NCBI RefSeq assembly: GCF_000306785.1
Contig: NC_017955.1
Coordinates: 1,488,001 to 1,552,000 of the forward strand
DNA from: Modestobacter italicus
GTDB taxonomy: Bacteria; Actinomycetota; Actinomycetes; Mycobacteriales; Geodermatophilaceae
Reading direction: 5' to 3'
DNA: 64,000 nt
Part shown: piece after piece, positions 25,470 to 35,471 of the stretch
Layout of the letters: every line of letters begins with the position of its first letter
Position numbering within the stretch: position 1 is the stretch's first letter
Translations under genes and position numbers: made by a program
Notes under the pieces: generated by a model
Told to the model about the DNA's origin: nothing
The model's database searches: none
What the model saw: the letters and a program-made list of their open reading frames with translations, nothing else

Positions 25470-28124
25470 TCAGAGCAGCCCTCGGTGCCGCGCCTTGGCG
25501 ACCGCGTCCCGCCTGCCCGACGCCTCCAGCTTCTGGTAGATCGATCGCGCTTGCGTCTTGACGGTGTTGAGCGAGACCTGATGGCGCGCAGCGATCTCAC
25601 TCAAGGTCATCTGTGCCGGCAGTTCGACGAGCAGCGCCAGCTCGCGAGGCGTCAGGGGCACGACCGAGTGGTCTGTCCGCTGCCCGGCGGCCGCTCGGAT
25701 GCGCTGGACGAGCTCTTCCGAGCGGCCGAACCGGCCGGCTTCGTCGTCCAACAGGTCGACGACCCCGGCGACGTCCAGGAAGGAGCGCAGTGCACCGGTC
25801 TCCTCGGCCAGGTCCAATGCGGACCGGAGCGCTTCGTGGCGGCGGGCGTGCTGGCCAGCGCTCTCGGTGATCAGGGCCTCGATCAGCCAGGCCTGCTGCA
25901 GCGTCGTCGGGAACAGGCAGGGCGTGGTCTGGTCGAGGACCGGCCCGATGCGGTTGCGAGCGGCCTCGAAGCGCCCCCGAGCGAGGTGCTCGGAGGCGGC
26001 CAGGGTCGCCATCTCGCCGGGCGGACAGTCCAGGGCCGTCAACCGGCCCAGCGCCTCGCGGGCCCAGTCCAGGCGGCCGGCCAGCCACGCGCAGCGGTGT
26101 TCGAGGAATGCCAGGTGGGCGACCACGAGAGGGGAGAGGGACTTCTCGGCTGCGACGGCGACCTCCTTCCGCAGGAGACGGCACCCCACCAGCGGGTCGA
26201 GGCCGGCCTCGACATCCAGGATCGCCCGCAGCGCTCGCAGGGACACCAGGACCTCCGGACCCGCCCTTCCGTCGGCTGTCGTACCGGCGCGGTCGGTGAG
26301 CTGTCGTGCGGTCGTCGGCTCGAGCTGCTGCCGGGCCGCGTGGGCGGCGAGGAGCAGGGCGGCAGCCACCTCGTGGTGGTGCTCCCCGTCCGTCTCGGCC
26401 CCGATCCGGACGGTCTCCTCGGCCAGCTCCGCGACGTCGCGGAACCGACAGCGCGCCGCTGCCACGGCAGTGCGATGGGCGCTCACGCGCAGCAGCGCGT
26501 CCGGGTTCCCGTGAGCCTGGGCCAGTGAGCTGGACCTGGTGAGCTCGACATCAGCCTCATCGAAGCGGCCGGCCAGGAGCAGGACCCTGCCGCGCCCCAG
26601 CCCGAGCAGCAGACCGAGGTCGTCCTCCCGGTCGTCGAGCAGTGGAGCGGTGGCGTCCAGGACCGTCGGCGAGAGGTGGAGGTCGTACCGCACCCGGTGC
26701 AGGGCCAGCAACGCCTCGAGACACCCCTCCGCCGCCGAGGCGACCGCGTCGGGCGTCGCCAGGTCGTCATGGGAGTTGGCACGCGAGGTCGGCAGCGGCT
26801 CTCGGGTGAACTCATCGGACTCGAGCACGGCCAGGGCGTCCAGGCGTCGCACGGACGCATCGGCTCGCACCGCCTCCGTGCTCGTGCCGATCATCGTGTG
26901 CAGCGCGCGAGCCCGTCCCTCGGCCAACAAGCTCGGCCCGTGAGTGGTCACCAGTTCGACGGCCAAGGCGTCGTCCTCGGACTGGACGGCATGCTCGACC
27001 GCCCACGAGAGGTGACCGCCAACGGCGAACCACCGGGCGACGCGGGCGTGGGCCGTCCGGACCGCCGGGAGGTCCGTCCGCTGCAGCTGCGCCAGCAGGT
27101 AGCCCCGAAGCAGGGTGTGGATCCGGAACCAGCCGCCGGCCTGGGCAGGCGCCACGAGCACGTTGGCCCGGGACAGCTCCTCGAGCACGTCAGCCGCCGC
27201 GGGATCGCCGGTGATCTCCACCGCGAGCTCGGCAGTCAGCTGATGGGGGAGGGCACAGAGTCGGAGCAGGTGACGCTCCCGCACGTCCAGCCGCCGGAGG
27301 ACCTCTGCAGCGAGGTAGTCCGCGACGGCTCGGTCGTCTCCCGCGAAACGGCGCACCGCCGCACCGGTGTCAGTGGCGTCGGCCAGGGCCAGTGCGGCCA
27401 GGCGTACGCCCGCCGCCCACCCTTCGGTCCGGTCCACGAGGAGGCTCAGCGATTCGTCGTCGAGCACGACGCTGTGGTGGACGAGCAGCTGGCGCACCTC
27501 GCTCCGGTCCAGGGCGAGATCGCTCGCATGGATCTCCCGCAGCGTGCCGGCGAGCCTGAGCCGGTGCAGAGCCAGTACGGGGTCACGGCGACTGGCCAGA
27601 ACCAGGTGCAGGCCTTCGGGCATGGTCCGCAGCAGGGTGTCCAGGTCGGCAAGCACGCCGGGTGAAGAGACCTCCTGGAGGTCGTCGAGGAACAACCACA
27701 GGGGTGCTGTCGAGCGCTGGACGAGCCGATCGAGCTCCGCCAAGGGGGTGTGATGGGCCGCTGGGGACTCATCGAGATGGTCCGTCCCGTCCGCGGTGCT
27801 CCGGTCGGCTGTTCGAAGAGCTGCCTCCCGCACGGCCGCGAGCAGCGCCTGCCAGAACAGTGGCCGGTCGGCGTCCGTGCGGTCCAGTGACACCCACGCG
27901 ACCGCGTCGCCCTGCTGTTCGCGGATCCGGGCCCAGCCCGACAACAACGTCGTCTTGCCAGCGCCGGCCGTGGCGCACACGACCGTCACCGGGGCCTCGG
28001 GCGGCCACTCGTCCAGCGCTTCCGACGGCACCGCCGGCGGGCGGAGGAACAGCCAGGTCCGGTCGATGACCGACCGGGGGAGCCGCGGACGGCGGAACTT
28101 CCCCGCAGGCATGCGCACGTCCAC
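25470..28124 (-). CDS. MalT/LAL-type LuxR family ATP-dependent regulator
   Basis: This 884-residue regulator has an N-terminal P-loop ATPase (ATAGAGKTTLLSGW, Lys57; Walker B in LWLFLDDLQEV) and a long helical tetratricopeptide-like middle. The LuxR helix-turn-helix is at the extreme C-terminus (LTPRELALLVELPAQMTLSEIAARHQ, then VSLNTVKTQARSIYQKL). Such LAL/MalT proteins activate transcription when ligand and ATP promote oligomerisation. GTG 28124 is chosen because GAGGAGAGG at 28129-28137 precedes it; the frame is open further upstream. It is the only large regulator on the island and a candidate controller of the sulfatase/transporter block; that link is inference. Confidence 0.9.
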   Translation of the reverse strand: MDVRMPAGKFRRPRLPRSVIDRTWLFLRPPAVPSEALDEWPPEAPVTVVCATAGAGKTTLLSGWARIREQQGDAVAWVSLDRTDADRPLFWQALLAAVREAALRTADRSTADGTDHLDESPAAHHTPLAELDRLVQRSTAPLWLFLDDLQEVSSPGVLADLDTLLRTMPEGLHLVLASRRDPVLALHRLRLAGTLREIHASDLALDRSEVRQLLVHHSVVLDDESLSLLVDRTEGWAAGVRLAALALADATDTGAAVRRFAGDDRAVADYLAAEVLRRLDVRERHLLRLCALPHQLTAELAVEITGDPAAADVLEELSRANVLVAPAQAGGWFRIHTLLRGYLLAQLQRTDLPAVRTAHARVARWFAVGGHLSWAVEHAVQSEDDALAVELVTTHGPSLLAEGRARALHTMIGTSTEAVRADASVRRLDALAVLESDEFTREPLPTSRANSHDDLATPDAVASAAEGCLEALLALHRVRYDLHLSPTVLDATAPLLDDREDDLGLLLGLGRGRVLLLAGRFDEADVELTRSSSLAQAHGNPDALLRVSAHRTAVAAARCRFRDVAELAEETVRIGAETDGEHHHEVAAALLLAAHAARQQLEPTTARQLTDRAGTTADGRAGPEVLVSLRALRAILDVEAGLDPLVGCRLLRKEVAVAAEKSLSPLVVAHLAFLEHRCAWLAGRLDWAREALGRLTALDCPPGEMATLAASEHLARGRFEAARNRIGPVLDQTTPCLFPTTLQQAWLIEALITESAGQHARRHEALRSALDLAEETGALRSFLDVAGVVDLLDDEAGRFGRSEELVQRIRAAAGQRTDHSVVPLTPRELALLVELPAQMTLSEIAARHQVSLNTVKTQARSIYQKLEASGRRDAVAKARHRGLL

Positions 28125-28561
28125 CGTGCCTCTCCTCGGGGCGATGTCCGCCCGAAGCCGATGGCGCCTGCCGCCCCGAGGTCTGAGGGCCTTCACGTCC
28201 TGATCGACTTGCTCGTTCCGGTACCAACTGTGCTCATTCGGTGGCGCTCGCGCCTCACCCACGACGGGTGACAGGACACGTCAGCCACTCGCTGTGAGGG
28301 GCGTCCGGACGTGACGACGTCCGGCCGTCGGCGCCTGACGGTGGTGATGGTCGCCGCCTCCCAGGGCCGGTGACGCGCCTGATGAGAACGGGTCATGCCC
28401 CCATGGCAGGGGTCACTCCCATCGCCTGACGCAGGTCATGGGTGTCGACGGGGAGCCAGTCGCTGTCACCGATCCCGCTCGCGTATCGCCTGTTCCGAGA
28501 GCGCCTGCTTGTCCGGCTCGGGCGGTGGGGTCAGGGATGTGGTCGGCGGCGAGGGGGTCTC
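28125..28561. other. Divergent intergenic region of the LuxR regulator
   Basis: These 437 bases hold no convincing gene. They contain a perfect dyad CCGGACGT-GACG-ACGTCCGG at 28305-28324, a candidate binding site between the regulator and the small gene at 28562. Confidence 0.5.
28305..28324. promoter_or_regulatory. 8-bp inverted repeat, candidate operator
   Basis: A perfect dyad (CCGGACGT and ACGTCCGG around GACG) lies in the divergent spacer 180 bp upstream of the LuxR-type gene. There is no proof of binding, and GC-rich dyads occur by chance in this genome. Confidence 0.3.
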
Positions 28562-28864
28562 ATGGCAGGACACGGCTCGTCGGCCAGTCAGCGGGTGATG
28601 CGGGCGCGGATGGCGGCCCACCACCTGCACGCCACCATTGCAGATCCGGCAGCGCACACGGCCCCTGCGCGCGCCGCGTTCCTCTCCCGCTTCGAGCGCG
28701 AGGTCGACCCTGAGGGTGTGCTCGATCCTCGCGAGCGAGCCCGTCGGGCACAGCATGCGCGGGAGGCGTACTTCACCCGGCTGGCCCTCGCCTCCGCCCA
28801 CGCCCGTGGCGCCCGTCGCGCCGACCCATCCGGGGTCCGGTCAGCCTCCAGTGACCTCAGTTAG
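28562..28864 (+). CDS. Small conserved actinobacterial hypothetical protein next to the integrase
   Basis: This 100-residue helical, highly charged protein has the pattern RARMAAHHLHATIADP, then ARAAFLSRFEREVDPEGVL and AQHAREAYFTRLALASA. I recall this pattern from many small actinobacterial hypothetical proteins. No function is known. It starts at ATG 28562 and converges with the integrase gene, 42 bp away. It may be an island accessory protein, but has no excisionase-like helix-turn-helix that I can see. Confidence 0.65.
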   Translation: MAGHGSSASQRVMRARMAAHHLHATIADPAAHTAPARAAFLSRFEREVDPEGVLDPRERARRAQHAREAYFTRLALASAHARGARRADPSGVRSASSDLS

Positions 28865-28906
28865 CGGCTCGTGGATCCCAGTAGCGGCGAGATCTGAGCA
28901 TCACCC

Positions 28907-29863
28907 TCACAAGCGATCACCCAGGCCAAGGCGGCGGTGTGCCTCACGGGCGCGCTCGTCGGCCATGGATGCGCCGTAGCGGCGCAGCATCTGCGGTGAC
29001 TTCCAGCCCATCAGCCGCATGAGGTCGGTCTCGCCTCCGTTAGCGGACAGCCACTCGTGGGCGGCTGTGTGCCGGAACTGGTGCGCGTGAAGCCCGGAGA
29101 CCCCAACTGCGTCGCCCCGCCGGCCGAGCATCTGGCCCACTCCGCCCGACGACAGCGGTCCGCGGTTCTTCTCCGCCAGCCACAAGTCGGCTCTGTGGGC
29201 CTGCGGCTCCCGGGCCCGGACACGAAGGTAGCGGCCGAGCGCCAGACCGGTCTGCTGTCCGAACGGGAGCGCGCGCGGACGCCGTCCCTTGCCGAGGACG
29301 TGGACGACGTCGCTGTCGAAGTCGACGTCGGCCACGGCAAGACCGGACACCTCGGACAGCCGGCCACCGGTGTCCAGCAGCAGCCGCATGATCGCGGTGT
29401 CCCGCCGGTCGACGAAGGAGTTGCCCTTCGCGCCGGCCAGCAATGCCCGCAGTTGCGCCTCGCTGAGCACGGGCACCGGCTTCTCCGGGACGATCGGCGG
29501 CTTCATCCGCTCCATGGGGGAGCGGTCGATCTCCTCCTCGTCCAACAGCCACTTCATGAACTGTTGTAGGGCGCGGTACGTGACGTTCGCCGTCGATGCC
29601 GACCGCGTCTCGACCAGGTGACCGATGTAGCCCTCCACCTGCCGCCGGGTCAGTTGCCGCGGCGCCGGCAGCGAGCGTTCCTGCTCGAGGTGGTTGACGA
29701 GCCCGACCGCCGCGCGACGGTAGATCGTCTGGGTGTTGAGCGCGCGGTTGGTGCCCTTGAGATGCCGCACGAAGTCGCGGATCAGCGACTCCCAGGTCTC
29801 CTGCATCGCCGCAAGTTGTCTGCTGACTGAGCGCTGTGCCAGAGCTCTGTGTACAAGCTTCAC
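28907..29863 (-). CDS. Tyrosine recombinase / site-specific integrase
   Basis: This 318-residue integrase has an N-terminal SAM-like core-binding domain (~22-110) and a C-terminal catalytic domain. The active-site residues are readable: Arg168 in GGRLSEV, the beta-hairpin Lys in GKGRR (~192), His261 and Arg264 in HAHQFRHT, Trp287 in GWKSP and Tyr296 in RRYG. The GTG start at 29863 has AAGGA five bases upstream. It lies 28 bp from the 3' end of tRNA-Arg and inside the 41-bp direct repeats, so it is the enzyme that would integrate and excise this island. It is intact. Confidence 0.95.
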   Translation of the reverse strand: MKLVHRALAQRSVSRQLAAMQETWESLIRDFVRHLKGTNRALNTQTIYRRAAVGLVNHLEQERSLPAPRQLTRRQVEGYIGHLVETRSASTANVTYRALQQFMKWLLDEEEIDRSPMERMKPPIVPEKPVPVLSEAQLRALLAGAKGNSFVDRRDTAIMRLLLDTGGRLSEVSGLAVADVDFDSDVVHVLGKGRRPRALPFGQQTGLALGRYLRVRAREPQAHRADLWLAEKNRGPLSSGGVGQMLGRRGDAVGVSGLHAHQFRHTAAHEWLSANGGETDLMRLMGWKSPQMLRRYGASMADERAREAHRRLGLGDRL

Positions 29864-29891
29864 GGAGTCCTTGCTGGTCAGCGCCGGGTAG

Positions 29892-29964
29892 TGCGCCCGG
29901 CAGGGATCGAACCTGCGACCAAGTGCTTAGAAGGCACCTGCTCTGTCCACTGAGCTACGGGCGC
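29892..29964 (-). tRNA. tRNA-Arg (anticodon UCU)
   Basis: A full cloverleaf of 72 nt plus discriminator can be drawn. The acceptor stem is GCGCCCG/CGGGCGC, the D stem GCTC/GAGC, and the anticodon stem GGTGC/GCACT with loop CTTCTAA (anticodon TCT). The T arm is GCAGG-TTCGATC-CCTGC. CCA is not encoded. The tRNA reads AGA codons (and AGG by wobble), which are rare in such GC-rich genomes. Its 3' half is the island attachment site and its discriminator, A, comes from the island side. Confidence 0.95.
29893..29933 (-). repeat. Proximal attachment site within tRNA-Arg
   Basis: This 41-bp direct repeat is identical to 8906-8946 and extends from the first base of the anticodon loop to the last acceptor-stem base. 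It is the reconstituted tRNA 3' half beside the integrase. Confidence 0.9.
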
Positions 29965-30152
29965 TCGCGGTGCCGATCATCGCACCACAGCGCCTCGCAC
30001 GGCCGTAGCGGAGACGACGGGGGACGGGGCGCCGTCGTCCACAGCCGGGGCGTCGCTCCACAACCGCGGCGCAGGCCTGTCCGGCGGAGGCCCGGCGCTG
30101 GACGGTGGTCGCACCCCGGCAGCTGGCCGGGTCCCACCGCCAGAGGAGCACC

Positions 30153-30668
30153 GTGAACGAGACACCCCTCCACGTCGTCGGCAACGTCGTCGACGTGCCG
30201 CGCCACACCCGGACCGCCAACGGGTCGGTCACCAACTTCCGCATCGCGTCGTCGTCCCGCCGCTGGGACGACGAGACCAAGGGCTTCGTCGACGGCGCCA
30301 GCCTCTTCGTCGACGTCGCCTGCTGGGGTGAGCTGGGCGGCAACGTCGTCCGCAGCATCAGCAAGGGCGACCCGGTCGTGGTGGTCGGCAACCTGCTCAC
30401 CGAGTCCTGGGACAGCGACTCCGGGCGGCGCAGCGCCAACCGGATCAAGGCCGTCGCCGTGGGGCTGAACCTGGCCCGCGGCTGGTCGGAGTTCACGCGG
30501 CCCGCCCGTGCCGGTGCCGTCCCCGACCTGGCGCCGCCGGAGGACGCACCGCCCGCCGAGGACCCCTACGCGGACCGGTCGACGGACTACATCGAGGGGG
30601 AGCGGACGTTGCACCTGACGGACTCCGACGTCAGCGGCGACCGCGAGGCGGTGCCGACGCCGGCGTGA
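30153..30668 (+). CDS. Single-stranded DNA-binding protein (SSB-like)
   Basis: This 171-residue protein has an N-terminal OB fold of the SSB type (LHVVGNVVDVPRHTR, ASLFVDVACWGELGGNVVRSI, KGDPVVVVGNLLTESW). A variable acidic/proline tail follows. The canonical SSB C-terminal DDDIPF-type tip is missing, as in paralogous actinobacterial SSB-like proteins rather than the replicative SSB. The GTG at 30153 follows AGAGGAG. It sits directly upstream of ettA, the same pairing as Rv2478c/Rv2477c in M. tuberculosis. Confidence 0.85.
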   Translation: MNETPLHVVGNVVDVPRHTRTANGSVTNFRIASSSRRWDDETKGFVDGASLFVDVACWGELGGNVVRSISKGDPVVVVGNLLTESWDSDSGRRSANRIKAVAVGLNLARGWSEFTRPARAGAVPDLAPPEDAPPAEDPYADRSTDYIEGERTLHLTDSDVSGDREAVPTPA

Positions 30669-30781
30669 GCCTCCCCGGCTGGGAGGATCGGAGTCGAGAA
30701 CGCAGGGGGCGGGGCCGGAGTCGCGGCGCGGCCGCCCCGCCCCGCCCCCACTCGCGACCTGACGGAAGGCTCGAACCCCCA

Positions 30782-32452
<1,671 letters not shown>

Positions 32453-32515
32453 AAGGACCCCGCTGCCCCCCACGCCTCGTACCTCGGCGCGGGCCCCTGC
32501 AGCGGGGCCGTTCCA
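32453..32515. terminator. Palindromic terminator-like repeat, copy 1
   Basis: The stem CCCCGCTGC (32458-32466) pairs with GCAGCGGGG (32499-32507), starting from AAGGACC and ending in GGCCGTTCC. It lies directly after the ettA stop, between the convergent ettA and phosphatase genes. It is related to copies at 49612-49643, 53884-53942 and 56505-56568. Confidence 0.65.
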
Positions 32516-32568
32516 CGGCCTCACCGTCGGCCGGTCGGAGCCCTTTGCTCCGGCCGGCCGTCGGTGTC

Positions 32569-33003
32569 TCAGCGCGGGGTGAAGCGGGCGACGAAGCGGC
32601 GCTGGCCCGGGGTCTCCACCGCGCGCGGGCGGTAGTGCGCGCGGACGAACCCGACCGCCTCCGCCGGCGGCACCCCGTCCAGCACGGCCAGGCAGGCCAG
32701 CGCCGTCCCGGTCCGGCCGGTGCCACCGTGGCAGGCCAGCTCGACCCGCTCCACCGCCGAGCGTCCCCACACCTCGAGCAGGGCTGCGCGCAGCTGCGCC
32801 GGGTCGGCCGGCAGCCGGAAGTCAGGCCAGCGCACCCAGCGCTCCTCCCACGGCACCGGCTCCGGCCGCCGGCCCAGCAGGTAGACCCCGAGGTCGGGCA
32901 CCGGGCCCGCCGGCAGCGGCGCCCCTCGTCCGCGCCCGCGCACCCGGCGCCCCGACGGCAGGGTCAGCACCCCCGGCGCGGTCGGCTCCCACCCTCCGTC
33001 CAT
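32569..33003 (-). CDS. Protein-tyrosine-phosphatase-like (dual-specificity) protein
   Basis: This 144-residue protein has the Cx5R phosphatase loop as CHGGTGRTG (Cys91 to Arg97). An upstream Asp61 in RWPDF is the likely general acid, as in cysteine-dependent dual-specificity phosphatases. It should dephosphorylate phosphoprotein, phosphoinositide or similar substrates in the cytoplasm. The small size with no extra domains is normal. It converges with ettA and diverges from the thioesterase gene with 59 bp between them. Confidence 0.85.
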   Translation of the reverse strand: MDGGWEPTAPGVLTLPSGRRVRGRGRGAPLPAGPVPDLGVYLLGRRPEPVPWEERWVRWPDFRLPADPAQLRAALLEVWGRSAVERVELACHGGTGRTGTALACLAVLDGVPPAEAVGFVRAHYRPRAVETPGQRRFVARFTPR

Positions 33004-33062
33004 GCCGGCGAGGGTAGGGCCGCGTGCAGCCCCGGAGCGGCCCGTAGGGCAGGGTGGCCGCC

Positions 33063-33467
33063 GTGAGGCACACCGTCGCCGTCCCGATGCGCTGGTCGGA
33101 CATGGACGCCTACCAGCACATCAACAACGTGGCCTTCCTCGGCTACTTCGAGATGGCGCGGGTGGACCTGTTCTTCGACCAGCCCACCCACGACGAGAAG
33201 ACCGGCCTGCGCCGCGGCATCGTCGTCGCCTCGCACGAGGTCACCTACAAGCGGTCGGTGGTCTACGACGCCGAGCCGCTCAAGGTGGAGATCTGGGTCT
33301 CCGGCATCCGGGCCGCGGCCTTCACCTGCCATTACGAGCTGTTCGACCACGGCCAGCTGGCGGTCACCGGCAGCACCCTGCTGGTCCCGGTCGACTTCGC
33401 GCTCAACCGCCCCCGCCGCCTCACCCCGGCGGAGAAGGTCTTCCTCACCAAGTACCTCGACGACTGA
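33063..33467 (+). CDS. Acyl-CoA thioesterase (hotdog fold, 4HBT type)
   Basis: This protein of ~134 residues has the 4HBT signature RWSDMDAYQHINNVAFLGYFEMAR, where an Asp (Asp13 or Asp15) followed by HINN marks the active region. The rest of the hotdog fold follows (KRSVVYDAEPLKVEIWV). It hydrolyses acyl-CoA thioesters; chain preference is unknown. GTG 33063 is chosen because AGGG lies eight bases upstream; GTG 33054 is possible. It matches the position and strand of Rv2475c relative to ettA in the M. tuberculosis block. Confidence 0.88.
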   Translation: MRHTVAVPMRWSDMDAYQHINNVAFLGYFEMARVDLFFDQPTHDEKTGLRRGIVVASHEVTYKRSVVYDAEPLKVEIWVSGIRAAAFTCHYELFDHGQLAVTGSTLLVPVDFALNRPRRLTPAEKVFLTKYLDD

Positions 33468-33500
33468 CCCCCGGCCGGGTTCGGCGCCGGACCCCCACCA

Positions 33501-33518
33501 GGTTTCCGCGCCGAAACC
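33501..33518. terminator. Small hairpin between convergent genes
   Basis: GGTTTC-CGCGCC-GAAACC forms a 6-bp stem with a 6-nt loop in the 83-bp gap between the thioesterase and MOSC stops. There is no T-tract, so termination is only a suggestion. Confidence 0.35.
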
Positions 33519-33550
33519 AGCGCGCATTCGCGCGGGCAAGCGCGGGGAGG

Positions 33551-34090
33551 TCAGTCGGGGAGAGCGACGATGCGGGGGACCGGGCGGTCGGCGCCGACCG
33601 GGGCGCCGCGGTCGGCGGCCTCCTCGTCCGGCACCAGCCGGACGACGTCGCCCTCGGCCACCGTCCCGCCGACGAGCACCGCGGCGTTGACCCCGCCGCG
33701 GGCCGCCAGGGCCTTCACCAGCTTCCAGCCGGTCAGCTGCTCCAGGTGCCGGCACGGCGGGCAGCGCTTGGTGCCGAACGCCAGCACCTCACCGACCGCG
33801 AAGTACCGGCCGACCAGCGAGGGCAGCGCGATGCCGGCGGTGACCAGGTTCCGCCGGGTCGCGCCCGGGGTCAGCGGGACACCGACCTCGCGCGCCACCG
33901 CCGCCACCTCGTCGGCGTCGATCAGCGTCAGCTGCTTCTCCTGCAGCGGGTAGCCGGCCCACGTGCCGCCCCCGTCCGCGTAGCGGTCACCCTCCAGCCC
34001 GACCCCGGCCAGCGCCCGGACCGACGCCGACCGCACCATCGGCGCCGCGGCCGCCGGCGCCGTCCAGATCTCCCGCACCCGGCCGGTCAC
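33551..34090 (-). CDS. MOSC domain protein
   Basis: This 179-residue protein matches the MOSC (MOCO sulfurase C-terminal) domain: GVGLEGDRYADGGGTWAGYPLQEKQLTLID, then GATRRNLVTAGIAL and FGTKRCPPCRHLEQLTG. The latter carries the Cys proposed to take part in sulfur transfer. Homologs bind molybdenum cofactor or metal-sulfur centres. GTG 34090 overlaps the stop of the EcfT gene as GTGA, so translation is coupled to the biotin ECF transporter. That is an unusual association; a functional link to biotin is not established. Confidence 0.88.
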   Translation of the reverse strand: MTGRVREIWTAPAAAAPMVRSASVRALAGVGLEGDRYADGGGTWAGYPLQEKQLTLIDADEVAAVAREVGVPLTPGATRRNLVTAGIALPSLVGRYFAVGEVLAFGTKRCPPCRHLEQLTGWKLVKALAARGGVNAAVLVGGTVAEGDVVRLVPDEEAADRGAPVGADRPVPRIVALPD

Positions 34091-34734
34091 GACCGCCGCC
34101 ACGCCACGCGCGGTGGTGGCTCGACGTCGGCACCCCGGGCGTCGAGCGCCTCGCTGACGTCGTGGGCCATCTGCAGCGCCTGGACCAGCAGCGGGGCGAC
34201 GGTGGTCCGCAGCGCGCGCACTCCCCGGGCCGAGCCGCCGCGGGCGGCCTGCGCGGCCCGGATCCGGTCGGCGCGCTCGGTGAGCACCGGGATGAAGCGC
34301 AGCGCCAGGGTCACCGCCAGGCCCACCCGCGCCGGCCGGACCCCGACCAGCTGCAGCGGCGCGCACAACCGCTCGATCACGGCGACCATCTCGCTCACCC
34401 GGGTCGTCGCGGTCACCACTGCCGCGGCCAGCACCAGCGTGAGCAGCCGGAGCGCGACGTGCACGCCGGTGAGCAGCTCGGTGGTCACCGCGTGCACGAC
34501 GAGCAGCGCCAGCAGCCACCACCGCACCGCCCGTGCCTGCCGGGCCAGGACGGCGACCGGCAGCCGGGCCACGACCGACCCGACGACCAGCACCCCGGCC
34601 AGCGCGGCGCCGGCGGCGGTCAGCGTCGGCAGCCAGAACAGCGTCACGGCCAGGACCCCCAGGCCCAGCAGCTTGGCCCCGGCCGGCAGCCGGTGGACGA
34701 CGCTGTCCCGCCGGACGTACAGCGCGAGGGTCAC
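34087..34734 (-). CDS. bioN: Energy-coupling factor transmembrane protein (BioN/EcfT)
   Basis: This 215-residue CbiQ-type T component has five or six hydrophobic helices and the coupling-helix Ala-Arg-Gly pattern (SEALDARG near 196-203, and AAQARGGSARG earlier). These dock onto the ATPase. It forms the scaffold of an ECF importer in the cytoplasmic membrane. Its start overlaps the end of the ATPase gene and its stop overlaps the MOSC start, each by 4 bp. The biotin assignment rests on BioY two genes upstream. Confidence 0.9.
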   Translation of the reverse strand: MTLALYVRRDSVVHRLPAGAKLLGLGVLAVTLFWLPTLTAAGAALAGVLVVGSVVARLPVAVLARQARAVRWWLLALLVVHAVTTELLTGVHVALRLLTLVLAAAVVTATTRVSEMVAVIERLCAPLQLVGVRPARVGLAVTLALRFIPVLTERADRIRAAQAARGGSARGVRALRTTVAPLLVQALQMAHDVSEALDARGADVEPPPRVAWRRS

Positions 34735-35471
34735 CGGGTGGCCATGAGACTGCGGTAGGCGGCGACCGCCGGGGCGGGCGCGGCGTCCTCGACCACCCGG
34801 CCGCCGTCGACCACCAGTACCCGGTCGAAGCCGTCGAGCAGGTCCAGCTGGTGGGTCACGACGACCACCTGCTGCTCGAGCCCCGCGATCAGCTCCCCGA
34901 CCCGGCGGGCGTTGACCAGGTCCAGCAGCGTCGTCGGCTCGTCGAACACGATCCGGGCCGGGCGCATCACGAGCACGCCGGCGATGGCCAGCAGCTGCTT
35001 CTGCCCGCCGGAGAGCAGGTGCGCGGGGTGGTCGGCGTGCCCGGCCAGGCCGTAGCGGGCGAGCACCTCGGCGACCCGGGCGGCGCGCTCCCCGGCCGGC
35101 ACGCCCTGGTTCTCCAGCCCGTAGCCGACGTCCTCGGCGACCGTGGGGTGCACGATCTGGGCGTCGGGGTCCTGGAAGACGAAGCCGACCCGCCGGCGCA
35201 CCGCGCGCACCTGGGTGCGGGTGTCCAGCCCGTCGACCAGCACCTGCCCCTCCTCGGGCACCACGAGCCCGTTGAGCAGCCGGGCGAAGGTGCTCTTGCC
35301 CGACCCGTTCGCGCCGATGACCCCCACCCGCGGCTCGGTCAGCGTCAGGTCGATGCCGGCCAGCACCACCCGGTCGCCGTACCGGTGCCCGACCCCGCGC
35401 AGCTCGACGCCCCGGCCGGGGTCGGCCACGTCGGCGCCCGCCGCGACGGTGCCGGGGCGGCGGAACCTCAC
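34731..35471 (-). CDS. bioM: Biotin ECF transporter ATPase (BioM/EcfA)
   Basis: This 246-residue ABC ATPase has Walker A GANGSGKST, a Q loop at FVFQDPDAQIV (the DPDxQ form typical of ECF A components), signature LSGGQKQLLAIA and Walker B ARIVFDEPTTLLD. It energises vitamin uptake by the BioY/BioN complex. A single ATPase gene here implies a homodimer, as in BioMNY systems. GTG 35471 overlaps the bioY stop as GTGA; the open frame upstream of this runs through bioY and is not real. Confidence 0.92.
   Translation of the reverse strand: MRFRRPGTVAAGADVADPGRGVELRGVGHRYGDRVVLAGIDLTLTEPRVGVIGANGSGKSTFARLLNGLVVPEEGQVLVDGLDTRTQVRAVRRRVGFVFQDPDAQIVHPTVAEDVGYGLENQGVPAGERAARVAEVLARYGLAGHADHPAHLLSGGQKQLLAIAGVLVMRPARIVFDEPTTLLDLVNARRVGELIAGLEQQVVVVTHQLDLLDGFDRVLVVDGGRVVEDAAPAPAVAAYRSLMATR

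Larger units (their letters stand above)
8906..29933. mobile_element. ~21-kb genomic island integrated in tRNA-Arg(UCU)
   Basis: The segment is bounded by identical 41-bp direct repeats (8906-8946 and 29893-29933). These correspond to the tRNA-Arg sequence from the start of the anticodon loop to the end of the acceptor stem. A tyrosine recombinase gene lies 28 bp from the intact tRNA. Cargo differs in character from the flanks: IS elements, hypothetical proteins, sulfatase, SulP transporters and a large LuxR regulator. No conjugation, replication or capsid genes are visible, so it is either a non-autonomous integrative island or a decayed one. Confidence 0.9.
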
